Assembly (NCBI GenBank): GCA_016704445.1
Contig: JADJAE010000035.1
Location: forward strand, 1 to 64,000
Length of the DNA: 64,000 nucleotides
From: Deltaproteobacteria bacterium
Lineage (GTDB): Bacteria; Myxococcota_A; Polyangia; Polyangiales; Ga0077539
Direction: 5' to 3'
Below are positions 8,907 to 17,204 of this stretch, piece after piece. The translations under genes and the position numbers were made by a program. The notes beneath the pieces are model-generated. The model was not told where the DNA came from and made no database searches. It saw nothing but the letters and a program-made list of their open reading frames with translations. Positions within the stretch are counted from its first letter, which is position 1, and each line of letters begins with the position of its first letter.

Positions 8907-9965
8907 TCACTGCAGGCCGGGCACCTGCGTCCTCACGCCGATGCTGGCGAAGAGCGTGTCGGTGAGCGCGACGTTGCGGCCCCAGAGGCCGCGCGTGTAC
9001 CCGAGGTTGAGCTCGACGTCTCGGTTGACGCGGACGATGGCGCCGACGCCGAACTCCACCAGGTCGCGCTCCAGGCGCAGCTCGCGCAGCAGGAGGTTGC
9101 GGGTGCCGTCGTACTCGACGGCGGGGAGGTCGGGGTCCTGCGCGGCGACGGAGACCCCGATTACGCGGCCGCCGGTGACGCTCACGCAGGCCTGGGCCCA
9201 GGCGTAGAAGAGCAGGCTCGCGCCGACCGACTGGCCCGCGCGCACGGCCCCGACGACCTGCTGGCCCGCGCCGCCGAAGCGGCCGTTGAAGCCCGCGTCG
9301 ACGCGCAGGAAGGTGCGCGTCGGGAAGGCGTAGCCGAGCAGGAGCTCGGGCTGAAGGTCGAGCTGCCCGTCGCCGAGCGTGACGTCGTCGCGGACGTTCT
9401 CGGGGTCGGCGTAGCGCTCGGGGCTCCGGGCGAACTCGGCGGCGGACTGCGGGCGGTCGCCGAAGGTTCCGCTCGGGCCGACGTAGCCGGTGGGGGCCTT
9501 GAGGCGCAGGCCGACGGCGACGGCGAAGGGGCGCAGCGCGAGGCGGTAGCGCGCCGAGAGGTAGAGGTCGCCGATGCCCGTGGCGGTGCGCGAGAGGTTG
9601 ATGATGTTGCGGCGGTAGAAGTCCGCGGCGGGCTGCGTCGAGGCCGGGTCGCGCTGCGCGAGAATCACCGGGTCGGAGGTGTACGCCACCGTGCGGATGG
9701 GCAGCGCGACCTCGAGCTCGAGGCGCTCGGTGATGCCCGCGCGCAGGCCGAGGGTGAAGGTGTTGCCGACGTAGTGGCCGTTGAGGGGAAAGCTCCGGGA
9801 GGGGCCCCGCTCGAAGAACTCCCGGGTGGCCGTCTGGTACTGGAAGGTCCCCTGGAAGACGATGGTGCCGCGAGGGAGGGTCCACGGCGATGCGCTTGCC
9901 GGGGTGGTCACGAGCGCGGCGGCGGTGGCGGCGAGGGCCGCGGCGAGTCGGTGCGGACAGGGCAT
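8907..9965 (-). CDS. Outer-membrane beta-barrel protein, unknown substrate
   Basis: A 352-residue protein with a cleavable signal peptide (positively charged start, AALVTTPASASP with an AXA site near residue 28). The mature chain consists of alternating amphipathic strands rich in aromatic and Gly residues (IGDLYLSARYRLAL, FAVAVGLRLKAPTG, LQPELLLGYAFPTRTFLRVDAGFNGRF, VEFGVGAIVRVNRDVELNLGY). It resembles the transporter/'meta-pathway phenol degradation' style of barrel. ATG 9965 is preferred over ATG 9989 because GAAGG lies about 12 bases before it. The gene lies downstream of, and in the same direction as, the Ser/Thr kinase, with 59 bp between them. Confidence 0.7.
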   Translation of the reverse strand: MPCPHRLAAALAATAAALVTTPASASPWTLPRGTIVFQGTFQYQTATREFFERGPSRSFPLNGHYVGNTFTLGLRAGITERLELEVALPIRTVAYTSDPVILAQRDPASTQPAADFYRRNIINLSRTATGIGDLYLSARYRLALRPFAVAVGLRLKAPTGYVGPSGTFGDRPQSAAEFARSPERYADPENVRDDVTLGDGQLDLQPELLLGYAFPTRTFLRVDAGFNGRFGGAGQQVVGAVRAGQSVGASLLFYAWAQACVSVTGGRVIGVSVAAQDPDLPAVEYDGTRNLLLRELRLERDLVEFGVGAIVRVNRDVELNLGYTRGLWGRNVALTDTLFASIGVRTQVPGLQ

Positions 9966-10024
9966 CGGGCGCGGACCTTCGCTTGGCATCTGAGGGGTGA
10001 GGTGGATGGACGGGCCGCGCGGGG

Positions 10025-11572
10025 TCAGAACGTGAACGGCGCCTCGGGCTCCGGCGGCGGCGGACGTCGCGGCGCGGCCGGCGGTGCGGCTGGCGCGACC
10101 ACGGTAAGAGGCTGCGGCGCGGCCAGCGGTGCGCTCGGCGCGACCACGATCGGCGGCGGCGGCGGCGCGACGGGAGGCGGGGCGACCACGACGGGCGGCG
10201 GCACGACGGGTGGCGGGGCGACCACGACGGGCGCGGCGGGCCGATCGTCCCGGCGCAGTGGCCGAGGGCGCGACGGCTCCCGCGCGGCGACCGCGGGCGC
10301 GACGGGCAGCGGGGCGACGGGCGCAGGCGGGACCTCGACCGACGGCGCCGGGGCAGCGGGGGACGGCGCCGGAGCAGCGAAGGACCGCGCCGGGGCGGCG
10401 GGGGACGGCGACGGGGCGGCGGGGGACGGCGTCGGGGCAGCGGGGCGGCGCCAGCGGGTGGCCGCGAGGCCGAGCGCGAGCAGCGCGACGGCGAGCGCGA
10501 TCGCCCAGCGCGCGCGGCGCGGCGTGGGCGCTGGGGCGGTCGACGGCGCGGTGGGCGGGAGGCTCGCCGAGAGGGCCGCGGCGAGGTCGAGGGCTTGGGG
10601 CGGCGGGGCCGCGGCGGGGTCGTCGCGGAAGGTCGTCGGGTCGACCCGGCGGCGCGCGAGCCAGGCGTCGATCGCGGGGTCGTCGAGGAGGGGGGCGAGC
10701 GCGGCGGAGAGCTCGGTGGCGTCGGCGGGGCGGGCGGCGGGCTCGCGGTCGAGGCAGCGGTCGACGAGCGCGGCGAGGCGCGGGTCGAGGTCGGGCACGC
10801 GCGCGCCGAGGGGCTGGTGGTCGGTCGTGTGGGCCCGCACGAGCACGGCGTGGGGGGAGTCGCCGTCGAAGGGGTAGGTGCCGGCGAGGAGTTGGTAGAG
10901 CATCACGCCGAGGGCGTAGACGTCCGCGGCGGCGGTGACCGAGCGCGCGTCGAGCGACTGCTCGGGGGCCATGTAATAGACCGTGCCGAGGGTGGTGCCG
11001 GTGGTGGTCGGGGCGCGGGCGTCGAGGCGATCGCGGGCGATGCCGAAGTCGAGGAGCTTGACGGTGATGCGCCCGCCCGGGCGACGCGCGGCGAAGGCGT
11101 TCTCGAACTTCAGGTCGCGGTGCACCACCCCGTGGGCGTGCACGGCGGCCAGGGCGGCGAGCAGCTCGCGGATCCAGCCGAGCGCCTCGCGCTGCGTGCG
11201 GTCGCCCGCGGCGAGGACGTCCGCGAGGTTCTGGCCGTCGAGCAGCTCCATCGCGAGGTAGGGCACCGACGCGCCGTCGGGGCCGCGCGCCACGCCCGCG
11301 TCGCGCACCTCGACGAGCCCCGGGTGGCGGATCGACGACGCCAGCCGCACCTCCCGCAGAAACCGCTGCACCCCCGCGGCGTCCTGCGCGAGGCGCGCGT
11401 CGATCACCTTCAGCGCGACGAGCTCGCCGGTCGCGATGGTGCGCGCCACGTAGAGCGTGGACATCCCGCCGACCGCGAGCTGGCGCTCGATGCGGTAGCG
11501 ATCGGCGAGCGGCCACGCCGTCTCGACCTCCGCCGCGCCTTCCGTCGCCCTCTGCTCCTGCCCGGCTGCCAT
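10025..11572 (-). CDS. Transmembrane Ser/Thr protein kinase with Pro-rich extracytoplasmic tail
   Basis: About 515 residues. The N-terminal kinase domain (roughly residues 20-290) shows the glycine loop LAVGGMST, VALKVID (catalytic Lys), HPGLV, HRDLKFEN, LDFGIA, YYMAPEQ and DVYALGVMLYQLL. The catalytic loop has Phe where the usual motif is HRDLKPEN. A single hydrophobic helix follows (WAIALAVALLALGLAA), then about 150 residues almost entirely of Pro, Ala and Val. This Hanks-type layout is typical of myxobacterial membrane kinases. The ATG at 11572 is chosen; an in-frame GTG at 11590 is an alternative, and neither has a good ribosome site. It is divergent from the amine oxidase gene. Confidence 0.85.
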   Translation of the reverse strand: MAAGQEQRATEGAAEVETAWPLADRYRIERQLAVGGMSTLYVARTIATGELVALKVIDARLAQDAAGVQRFLREVRLASSIRHPGLVEVRDAGVARGPDGASVPYLAMELLDGQNLADVLAAGDRTQREALGWIRELLAALAAVHAHGVVHRDLKFENAFAARRPGGRITVKLLDFGIARDRLDARAPTTTGTTLGTVYYMAPEQSLDARSVTAAADVYALGVMLYQLLAGTYPFDGDSPHAVLVRAHTTDHQPLGARVPDLDPRLAALVDRCLDREPAARPADATELSAALAPLLDDPAIDAWLARRRVDPTTFRDDPAAAPPPQALDLAAALSASLPPTAPSTAPAPTPRRARWAIALAVALLALGLAATRWRRPAAPTPSPAAPSPSPAAPARSFAAPAPSPAAPAPSVEVPPAPVAPLPVAPAVAAREPSRPRPLRRDDRPAAPVVVAPPPVVPPPVVVAPPPVAPPPPPIVVAPSAPLAAPQPLTVVAPAAPPAAPRRPPPPEPEAPFTF

Positions 11573-11655
11573 CACCGGCGAGGATGCCACGATCGGCCCC
11601 GCGGCCGTCAGCCCCGCTTGCGGCCCACGATCATCGCGCGAGAGGATCCAATTCC

Positions 11656-13008
11656 ATGGAAGACACGGACTGCCTCGTCATCGGTGCGGGCGTCTCCGGG
11701 CTCACGGCCGCGCACGAGCTGAAGAAGCGCGGCGTCGACGTCCGCGTGCTCGAGGCCCGCGATCGCGTCGGCGGCCGCACCTGGAGCGGCGTGCTCGACG
11801 GCGCCGAGGTCGACTGGGGCGGCGAGTGGATCGGCCACGGCCAGCCGCGGGTCTACGCGCTCATCAAGGAGCTCGGCCTGCGCACCTTCGCCACCTACGA
11901 CCAGGGCAGGAAGGTGCTCGAGGTGCGGGGCAAGACCTCGACCTACAAGGGCACGATCCCGTGGATGGCGCCGTGGAAGCTCATCCAGATCCAGGCGGGC
12001 ATCTGGTGGATCGACGCGCTCGCGCGCGGGCTCGCCAAGGACGCCTCGTGGACGCACCCGCGCGCCGGGGAGTGGGACGCCACCACGCTCGACGCCGCGC
12101 GCCGCTCGGTCATGTGGAGCGCCGACGCGCGGGGCGTGATGGACGCCGCGATGCGCACCATCTTCGGCGCCGAGTCCGGCGAGCTCTCGCTGCTGCACGC
12201 GCTCGCGTACATCCGCTCGGCGGGCAGCCTCAACAACCTCATCGCCACCGAGGGCGGCTTCCAGCACGAGCGCATCCGCGGCGGCGCGCAGGCCATCAGC
12301 GACGCCCTCCGCGCGACCGTCGGCGACGACCGCGTGCACCTCGGTCGACCCGTCACGCGCATCGCCCACGACGCCGCCGGCGTGGTCGTGCGCGACGCCC
12401 TCGGCGACGAGTGGCGCGCCCGCCGCGTGGTGGTCTCCGTGCCCATCGCGCTGGGCGCCCGCATCGAGTTCGAGCCCGCGCTGCCGTCGCTGCGCACGCA
12501 GCTCATGGAGCGCGCCTACATGGGCTCCGCGGTGAAGTGCTTCGTGCGCTACGAGACGCCGTTCTGGCGCGCGCGGGGCCTCTCCGGCGAGGCCGCCAGC
12601 GCCGACGGGCCGATCTCCGTCACCTTCGACCAGTGCTCCGAAGACGGCTCCGTCGCGTGCCTGCTGGCCTTCGTCGGCGGCAGGGCCGCGCGCACCTGGC
12701 ACCAGCGCGACCCCGAGGCGCGCAAGCAGCTCGTGATCGATCGCCTCGCGGCGTACTTCGGCCCGGAGGCCCGCAAGCCCGTCGCGTACGGCGAGGCCGA
12801 CTGGAGCGCCGAGCGCTGGAGCGGCGGCGGCCCCATCGCGATCTTCCCCACCGGGACGCTCTCCACGCACGGCCCCGCCCTCCGCGCGCCCATCGGCCGC
12901 GTGCACTGGGCGGGCACCGAGACCGCCCGCGAGTGCATGGGATTCATCGAGGGCGCCGTGGAGTCGGGTCAGCGCGTCGCCGACGAGGTCGCCCTCGCCG
13001 CGAGCTGA
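11656..13008 (+). CDS. FAD-dependent amine oxidase (monoamine-oxidase family)
   Basis: A 450-residue flavoprotein. It has the N-terminal dinucleotide motif VIGAGVSGLTAA, the adenine ribose Glu in LEARDRVGGRT, GGEWIG, and the C-terminal FAD motif HWAGTETARECMGFIEGAVESG. These define the MAO/LSD1-like amine oxidase superfamily, which oxidises primary or secondary amines to imines using O2. Covalently flavinylated MAOs have a Cys in SGGC; here the segment reads SGGGPIA, so FAD is probably non-covalent. No signal peptide is seen, so it is cytoplasmic. GAGAGGA lies about 10 bases before the ATG. The substrate cannot be told from sequence. Confidence 0.88.
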   Translation: MEDTDCLVIGAGVSGLTAAHELKKRGVDVRVLEARDRVGGRTWSGVLDGAEVDWGGEWIGHGQPRVYALIKELGLRTFATYDQGRKVLEVRGKTSTYKGTIPWMAPWKLIQIQAGIWWIDALARGLAKDASWTHPRAGEWDATTLDAARRSVMWSADARGVMDAAMRTIFGAESGELSLLHALAYIRSAGSLNNLIATEGGFQHERIRGGAQAISDALRATVGDDRVHLGRPVTRIAHDAAGVVVRDALGDEWRARRVVVSVPIALGARIEFEPALPSLRTQLMERAYMGSAVKCFVRYETPFWRARGLSGEAASADGPISVTFDQCSEDGSVACLLAFVGGRAARTWHQRDPEARKQLVIDRLAAYFGPEARKPVAYGEADWSAERWSGGGPIAIFPTGTLSTHGPALRAPIGRVHWAGTETARECMGFIEGAVESGQRVADEVALAAS

Positions 13009-13080
13009 CGCCGGGCCCGTGACGCCCGACGGCTGGCCCGCGCGTCGCGGGTGTACCGTCGTCGCCCACAGGAGACGCCG

Positions 13081-13806
13081 ATGAACCTCATGGGACAGTT
13101 CGAGCGGGAGGGCGCGGCCCTGGTCTGGCGTCGGGGCACCGCGGGCTGCGCGGTGGCCTTCGGCTGGCTCACCGCCGCCTTCGGCCTGCTCTGGGGCCTC
13201 GGCGGACTGGTCGGCGTCGCGCGCTCCGGCGAACCACTGGGCGCAGTCTTCGCCTTCGGCGGCCTGCTCACCCTCGCCTTCGGCCTCGCGATGGCGACGC
13301 TCCGCTCGGAGGTGCGCGTCGACCGCGACTCGGCGGTGATCCGTCGCTCGATGGTGGTGACCTTCCACGAGACCCGGGTGCCGGTGCGCGGGTGCGTCGC
13401 GGTAGCCGCCGTGCGCAACCTCGTGGCCACGCCGCGGGGGCCGCGCTCCGTCGCCCCGACCCGCTACGCGCCCACCGTGAGCGTCGGGCTGCTCACCCCG
13501 CAGGGCTTCGTCGCGCTCGCGACCGAGCTCGAGGGCCTCCAGACCGAGGGGTCGCTCGCGGCCGCGGTCTCGGCCCTCTGCGCCGTCACCGGGCTCCCCG
13601 CTCAGGACCTCCGCTCGTCCCCGTCGACCCTGCTCGCCGGGCTGCGCGCGTGGCGCACCCGCTCGGCCGGGGCCATCGTAGCCGCGACCGTGGGGGTGGT
13701 GCTGGTGCTGCTCGTGGCCGTCGCCGCTGCGGTGATGGTGTCCGAGCGCCCGTCCCCGGAGGCCTGGCCGACGTCGCGCGGCGAGGGCCGAGGGCGGCGG
13801 CGGTAG
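13081..13806 (+). CDS. Membrane protein of unknown function (three predicted helices)
   Basis: A 241-residue protein with two hydrophobic helices near residues 22-44 and 52-72 and one near 200-228. The middle region, about 120 residues, is soluble and beta-rich. The pattern of two N-terminal helices followed by a domain starting VRVDRDSAVIRRS recalls small PH-like membrane proteins, but I do not recognise the family. The ATG at 13081 follows GGAGACGCCG; an earlier in-frame codon at 13051 lacks a ribosome site. It lies 72 bp after the amine oxidase gene and may be co-transcribed with it. Confidence 0.6.
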   Translation: MNLMGQFEREGAALVWRRGTAGCAVAFGWLTAAFGLLWGLGGLVGVARSGEPLGAVFAFGGLLTLAFGLAMATLRSEVRVDRDSAVIRRSMVVTFHETRVPVRGCVAVAAVRNLVATPRGPRSVAPTRYAPTVSVGLLTPQGFVALATELEGLQTEGSLAAAVSALCAVTGLPAQDLRSSPSTLLAGLRAWRTRSAGAIVAATVGVVLVLLVAVAAAVMVSERPSPEAWPTSRGEGRGRRR

Positions 13807-13877
13807 CGCCCGTCACTCCACCGGCGCGCGGATGGCCTTCGATGGTCTGCGACGAGGCGCTTAGGGTGAGCGGAGGG

Positions 13878-15443
13878 TCAGGGAGCGGCGGGAGCGTCGG
13901 CGGCGGGAGCAGCGGCGGCGGCGGGCGTCACGGCCTCGATGGCGAGGTTCAGCCAGCGGCTCGGGGTGATGCCCATGTGGAGCACCAGCGCGGCGGACAC
14001 CAGGATGGTGAACACGATGTAGAACGACTTGTTGGGAGAGGCCTGCGCGGCGCCCGGGGCGGGGTCGCGCATGTACATCTTCACCAGCACGCCGAGGTAG
14101 TAGTAGGCGGACACCGCGCTGTTGAGCATCGCGATGATGGCCAGCGTGGTGTAGCCCGCGTCGAGCGTCGCTCGGACGACGTAGAACTTCGCGAAGAAGC
14201 CCACCGTCGGGGGGATGCCCGTGAGCGACAGCAGGAAGAACGCGAGGGCGAAGCCCGCGGCCGGGTGACGCCGCGCGTAGCCCGCGAGGTCGTCGAAGCT
14301 CACCGCCTCGGCGCCTCGGCGGCCGGCGAGGGCGAGCGCCGCGAAGACGCCCACGTTGGTGACCGTGTAGCCAGCCAGGTAGAAGAGCACCGAGGCCTGC
14401 GCCATGGTGCCGACGCCCTCCCTCGGGGTGGTCAGCAGGCCCAGCAGGATGTAGCCCGCGTGCACGATGGAGCTGTAGGCCAGCATGCGCTTCACGCTGG
14501 TCTGCGTGAGGGCCATGAGGTTGCCGACGGTCATCGTGAGGACGGCGATCCAGGCGAGGATGGCGGGCCAGCCGGCGGTGCCGCTGGCGCTGCCCGCGTC
14601 GCCGAAGACCACCAGCATGATGCGCATGAAGGCGCCGAAGGCCGCGGCCTTCACCACGACGCTCATGTACGCGGTGGTCGAGGTCGGCGCGCCCTCGTAG
14701 GCGTCCGGGGTCCACATGTGGAAGGGCACCGCGCCGATCTTGAAGGCGAGGCCCACGAGGATCAGCACCATCGCGAAGATGGAGATGCGGGTGCCGACGA
14801 GGCGCACCTGCTCCTCGGCGGCGCGGGCCACGAGGTCGTTGGGGAGCTCGGCGCTGTGGCGCAGCGACTGGGCGATGCCGACGTAGTCGGTGTGCCCGGT
14901 GATGGCGTAGAGCAGGGCCACGCCGAAGAGCAGCATCGCCGCCGCGAAGGAGCCCAGCAGGAAGTACTTGAGCGCCGCCTCGATGGAGCGCGCGCTGCTA
15001 CGGCGGAAGCCCGTGAGGGCGTAGACGCCCAGGGACATGGTCTCCAGGCCGAGGAAGAGGGTGAGCGTGTCGCCCGACTGCGCCAGCATGATGGCGCCCG
15101 CCGAGGCGAAGGCGAGCAGGGGGTAGTACTCCCCGCGGTCCATCTTGTGCTCGGCGAGGTAGCCGCCCGCGAGGAGCGAGGCGAGAGCGCCGCCGACGGA
15201 GATCACCGCCGCGAGGAAGAGCCCCGTGCGGTCGATGGTGAGCCACGGCGCGACCAGGGCCGCGCCCTCCGCGGGGATGCCGCGCTGCCAGAGCGCGAGC
15301 GCCGCGGCGGCGGCGACGAAGTGGAGCAGCGCCGTGGGCATGGCGAGCTGACCGTCTTCCTTCTGGAAGGCGTCGAGCATCATGAGCACGATGCCGCCGA
15401 CGGCGAGCGTGAGAATCGGGGCGAGGACCAGCAGGAAGTTCAC
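13878..15443 (-). CDS. nuoN: NADH-quinone oxidoreductase subunit N
   Basis: A 521-residue antiporter-like subunit of respiratory complex I, with about 14 membrane helices in the proton-pumping arm. FLGLETMSLGVYALTGF carries the conserved Glu of helix 5, and the proton_antipo_M core is intact (FRRSSARSIEAALKYFLLGSF with its Lys, RMLAYSSIVHAGY, LAFFLLSLTGIPPTVGFFAKFYV). The GTG at 15443 overlaps the stop of nuoM as GTGA (15440-15443), giving the start MNFLLVLAPIL. The C-terminus ends in a short Ala-rich tail. It is the last gene of the nuo operon. Confidence 0.93.
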   Translation of the reverse strand: MNFLLVLAPILTLAVGGIVLMMLDAFQKEDGQLAMPTALLHFVAAAAALALWQRGIPAEGAALVAPWLTIDRTGLFLAAVISVGGALASLLAGGYLAEHKMDRGEYYPLLAFASAGAIMLAQSGDTLTLFLGLETMSLGVYALTGFRRSSARSIEAALKYFLLGSFAAAMLLFGVALLYAITGHTDYVGIAQSLRHSAELPNDLVARAAEEQVRLVGTRISIFAMVLILVGLAFKIGAVPFHMWTPDAYEGAPTSTTAYMSVVVKAAAFGAFMRIMLVVFGDAGSASGTAGWPAILAWIAVLTMTVGNLMALTQTSVKRMLAYSSIVHAGYILLGLLTTPREGVGTMAQASVLFYLAGYTVTNVGVFAALALAGRRGAEAVSFDDLAGYARRHPAAGFALAFFLLSLTGIPPTVGFFAKFYVVRATLDAGYTTLAIIAMLNSAVSAYYYLGVLVKMYMRDPAPGAAQASPNKSFYIVFTILVSAALVLHMGITPSRWLNLAIEAVTPAAAAAPAADAPAAP

Positions 15444-17194
15444 GGGTTCAGTTCCCACCACGGGCGGCAAGGAGTTCGTTCGAGCGCGGCGCGAGCGCGG
15501 CGTGCGGGACCGCCTCGGGGAACCGCCGGAGGGGGGAGCCCGTTACCCGGGTCCCTCGCGGGGGGCGTGGTCGCGGCCTCCTCGAGGAGCCACGGCGTCA
15601 TGCGGGTGCTGCCGCCGTCGCGCAGCGCCTCGCGCTTGCTGTTGTAGACCGCGAGGAAGGAGCGCACCGAGGGGTCGATCCGGTCGCGGAAGTACATCGG
15701 GAAGAGGCCCAGCGCGAAGATCGCGACGACCAGCGGGGCGAGGCCCACCCACTCACGGCTGTTGAGGTCCGTGAGGTCGCGGTTCTTCGGGTTGGTCGAC
15801 GGGCCGAAGAAGACCTTCTGCGTCACGTCGAGCATGTACACGGCGCCGAGGATCACGCCGCTCACCGCGAGCAGGCCGAACCACGGGCCGATCTGGGCGA
15901 CCTCGCAGTCGGTGCCGATGCAGTGATACGACCAGCGCAGCAGGTCGGCGCCGAAGGTGCCGGTGATGATCAGGAACTCACCGATGAACCCGTTGGTCCC
16001 GGGCAGGCCGATGGAGCTCATGGTGACCAGCACGAAGATGGCCGAGTACCAGGGCATCACCTTGGCGAGCCCGCCGAACTCCGCGACGTCGCGGGTATGG
16101 CGGCGGTCGTAGAGGACGCCCACCAGGAGGAAGAGCGCGCCGGTGGAGATGCCGTGGTTGACCATCTGGACGATGGCGCCCGAGACGCCCGTCGGGGAGC
16201 GCGACGAGAGGCCGAGCATCACGAAGCCCAGGTGGCTCACCGAGGAGTAGGCCACGAGGCGCTTGAAGTCGTACTGACGCCACGCCGCGAGGGCGCCGTA
16301 GATGATCCCGACGCACGCCAGGAGGGCGACGGTCGGGCCGATCCAGTGGGCCGCGAGGGGGAAGAGCCCGAGGCTGAAGCGCAGGAAGCCGTAGGTGCCG
16401 AGCTTCAGCATGATGGCCGCGAGGATCATCGAGCCGCCGGTGGGCGCCTCGGTGTGGGCGTCGGGCAACCACGTGTGCACCGGCCACATCGGGACCTTGA
16501 TGGCGAAGGCCAGGGTGAAGGCCGCGAAGAGCATCCGCTCGGTGCTCACCGGGAAGCCGAGGCGCATCAGGTCTTGATAGTCGAAGGAGTAGTGCCCGGT
16601 GAGGGCCTTGTACTGGGCGACCATGTACAGGATCGCGAGCAGCATGAAGACCGAGCCGGCGAAGGTGTAGATGAAGAACTTCACCGCGGCGTAGACGGAG
16701 TTCTTGCCTCCGAACACGCCGATGATGAGGAACATCGGCACCAGCATCAGCTCCCAGAACGTATAGAAGAGGAAGAGGTCGAGGGCGACGAAGGCCCCGA
16801 TCATCGCGCTCTGCAGGAAGAGCATCGCGGCGATGAATTCCTTCTGCTTGTTCCGGATCGCGCCGAAGGAGACGTAGAGCGTCAGCGGCGTGAGGAAGGT
16901 CGTGAGCAGCACCAGCCAGAGGGAGATGCCGTCGACGCCGAGGTGGTAGCGGATCCCGAAGGACGGGATCCACTCGACGTTCTCGACGAAGCGGAAGGTG
17001 CGGGACTGGACGGAGTGCGTCGAGCCCACCAGGAGCTGCAGGGACTGCCCGAAGAGGAACAGCCCGACGCCCACGCCGTAGGTCCGCAGGAGCTTCGGGG
17101 CCTGCCGCGGGATGAAGAGCGCGAACAGGGCGGCCGCGGCCGGGAACCAGATGAGCACCGAGAGCAGGTGCCGCGTCGTTTGAGTGGAGTCCAT
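15440..17194 (-). CDS. nuoM: NADH-quinone oxidoreductase subunit M
   Basis: A 584-residue antiporter-like subunit of complex I. The helix-5 Glu is in FYTFWELMLVPMFLIIG; later landmarks are VPMWPVHTWLPDAHTEAPT, KLGTYGFLRF and FKRLVAYSSVSHLGFVMLGL, followed by GLPGTNGFIGEFLI. The usual length is about 500-510; the extra 70 residues are a low-complexity C-terminal tail (from about PWLLEEAATTPP) that runs to the GTGA overlap with nuoN. It lies 10 bp after nuoL. Confidence 0.93.
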   Translation of the reverse strand: MDSTQTTRHLLSVLIWFPAAAALFALFIPRQAPKLLRTYGVGVGLFLFGQSLQLLVGSTHSVQSRTFRFVENVEWIPSFGIRYHLGVDGISLWLVLLTTFLTPLTLYVSFGAIRNKQKEFIAAMLFLQSAMIGAFVALDLFLFYTFWELMLVPMFLIIGVFGGKNSVYAAVKFFIYTFAGSVFMLLAILYMVAQYKALTGHYSFDYQDLMRLGFPVSTERMLFAAFTLAFAIKVPMWPVHTWLPDAHTEAPTGGSMILAAIMLKLGTYGFLRFSLGLFPLAAHWIGPTVALLACVGIIYGALAAWRQYDFKRLVAYSSVSHLGFVMLGLSSRSPTGVSGAIVQMVNHGISTGALFLLVGVLYDRRHTRDVAEFGGLAKVMPWYSAIFVLVTMSSIGLPGTNGFIGEFLIITGTFGADLLRWSYHCIGTDCEVAQIGPWFGLLAVSGVILGAVYMLDVTQKVFFGPSTNPKNRDLTDLNSREWVGLAPLVVAIFALGLFPMYFRDRIDPSVRSFLAVYNSKREALRDGGSTRMTPWLLEEAATTPPARDPGNGLPPPAVPRGGPARRARAALERTPCRPWWELNP

Positions 17195-17204
17195 GGTTGG
17201 TGCT

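Noticed and set aside
11572..11590. GTG 11590 as kinase start
   Set aside because: No ribosome site and only six extra residues; ATG 11572 preferred, though not certain.
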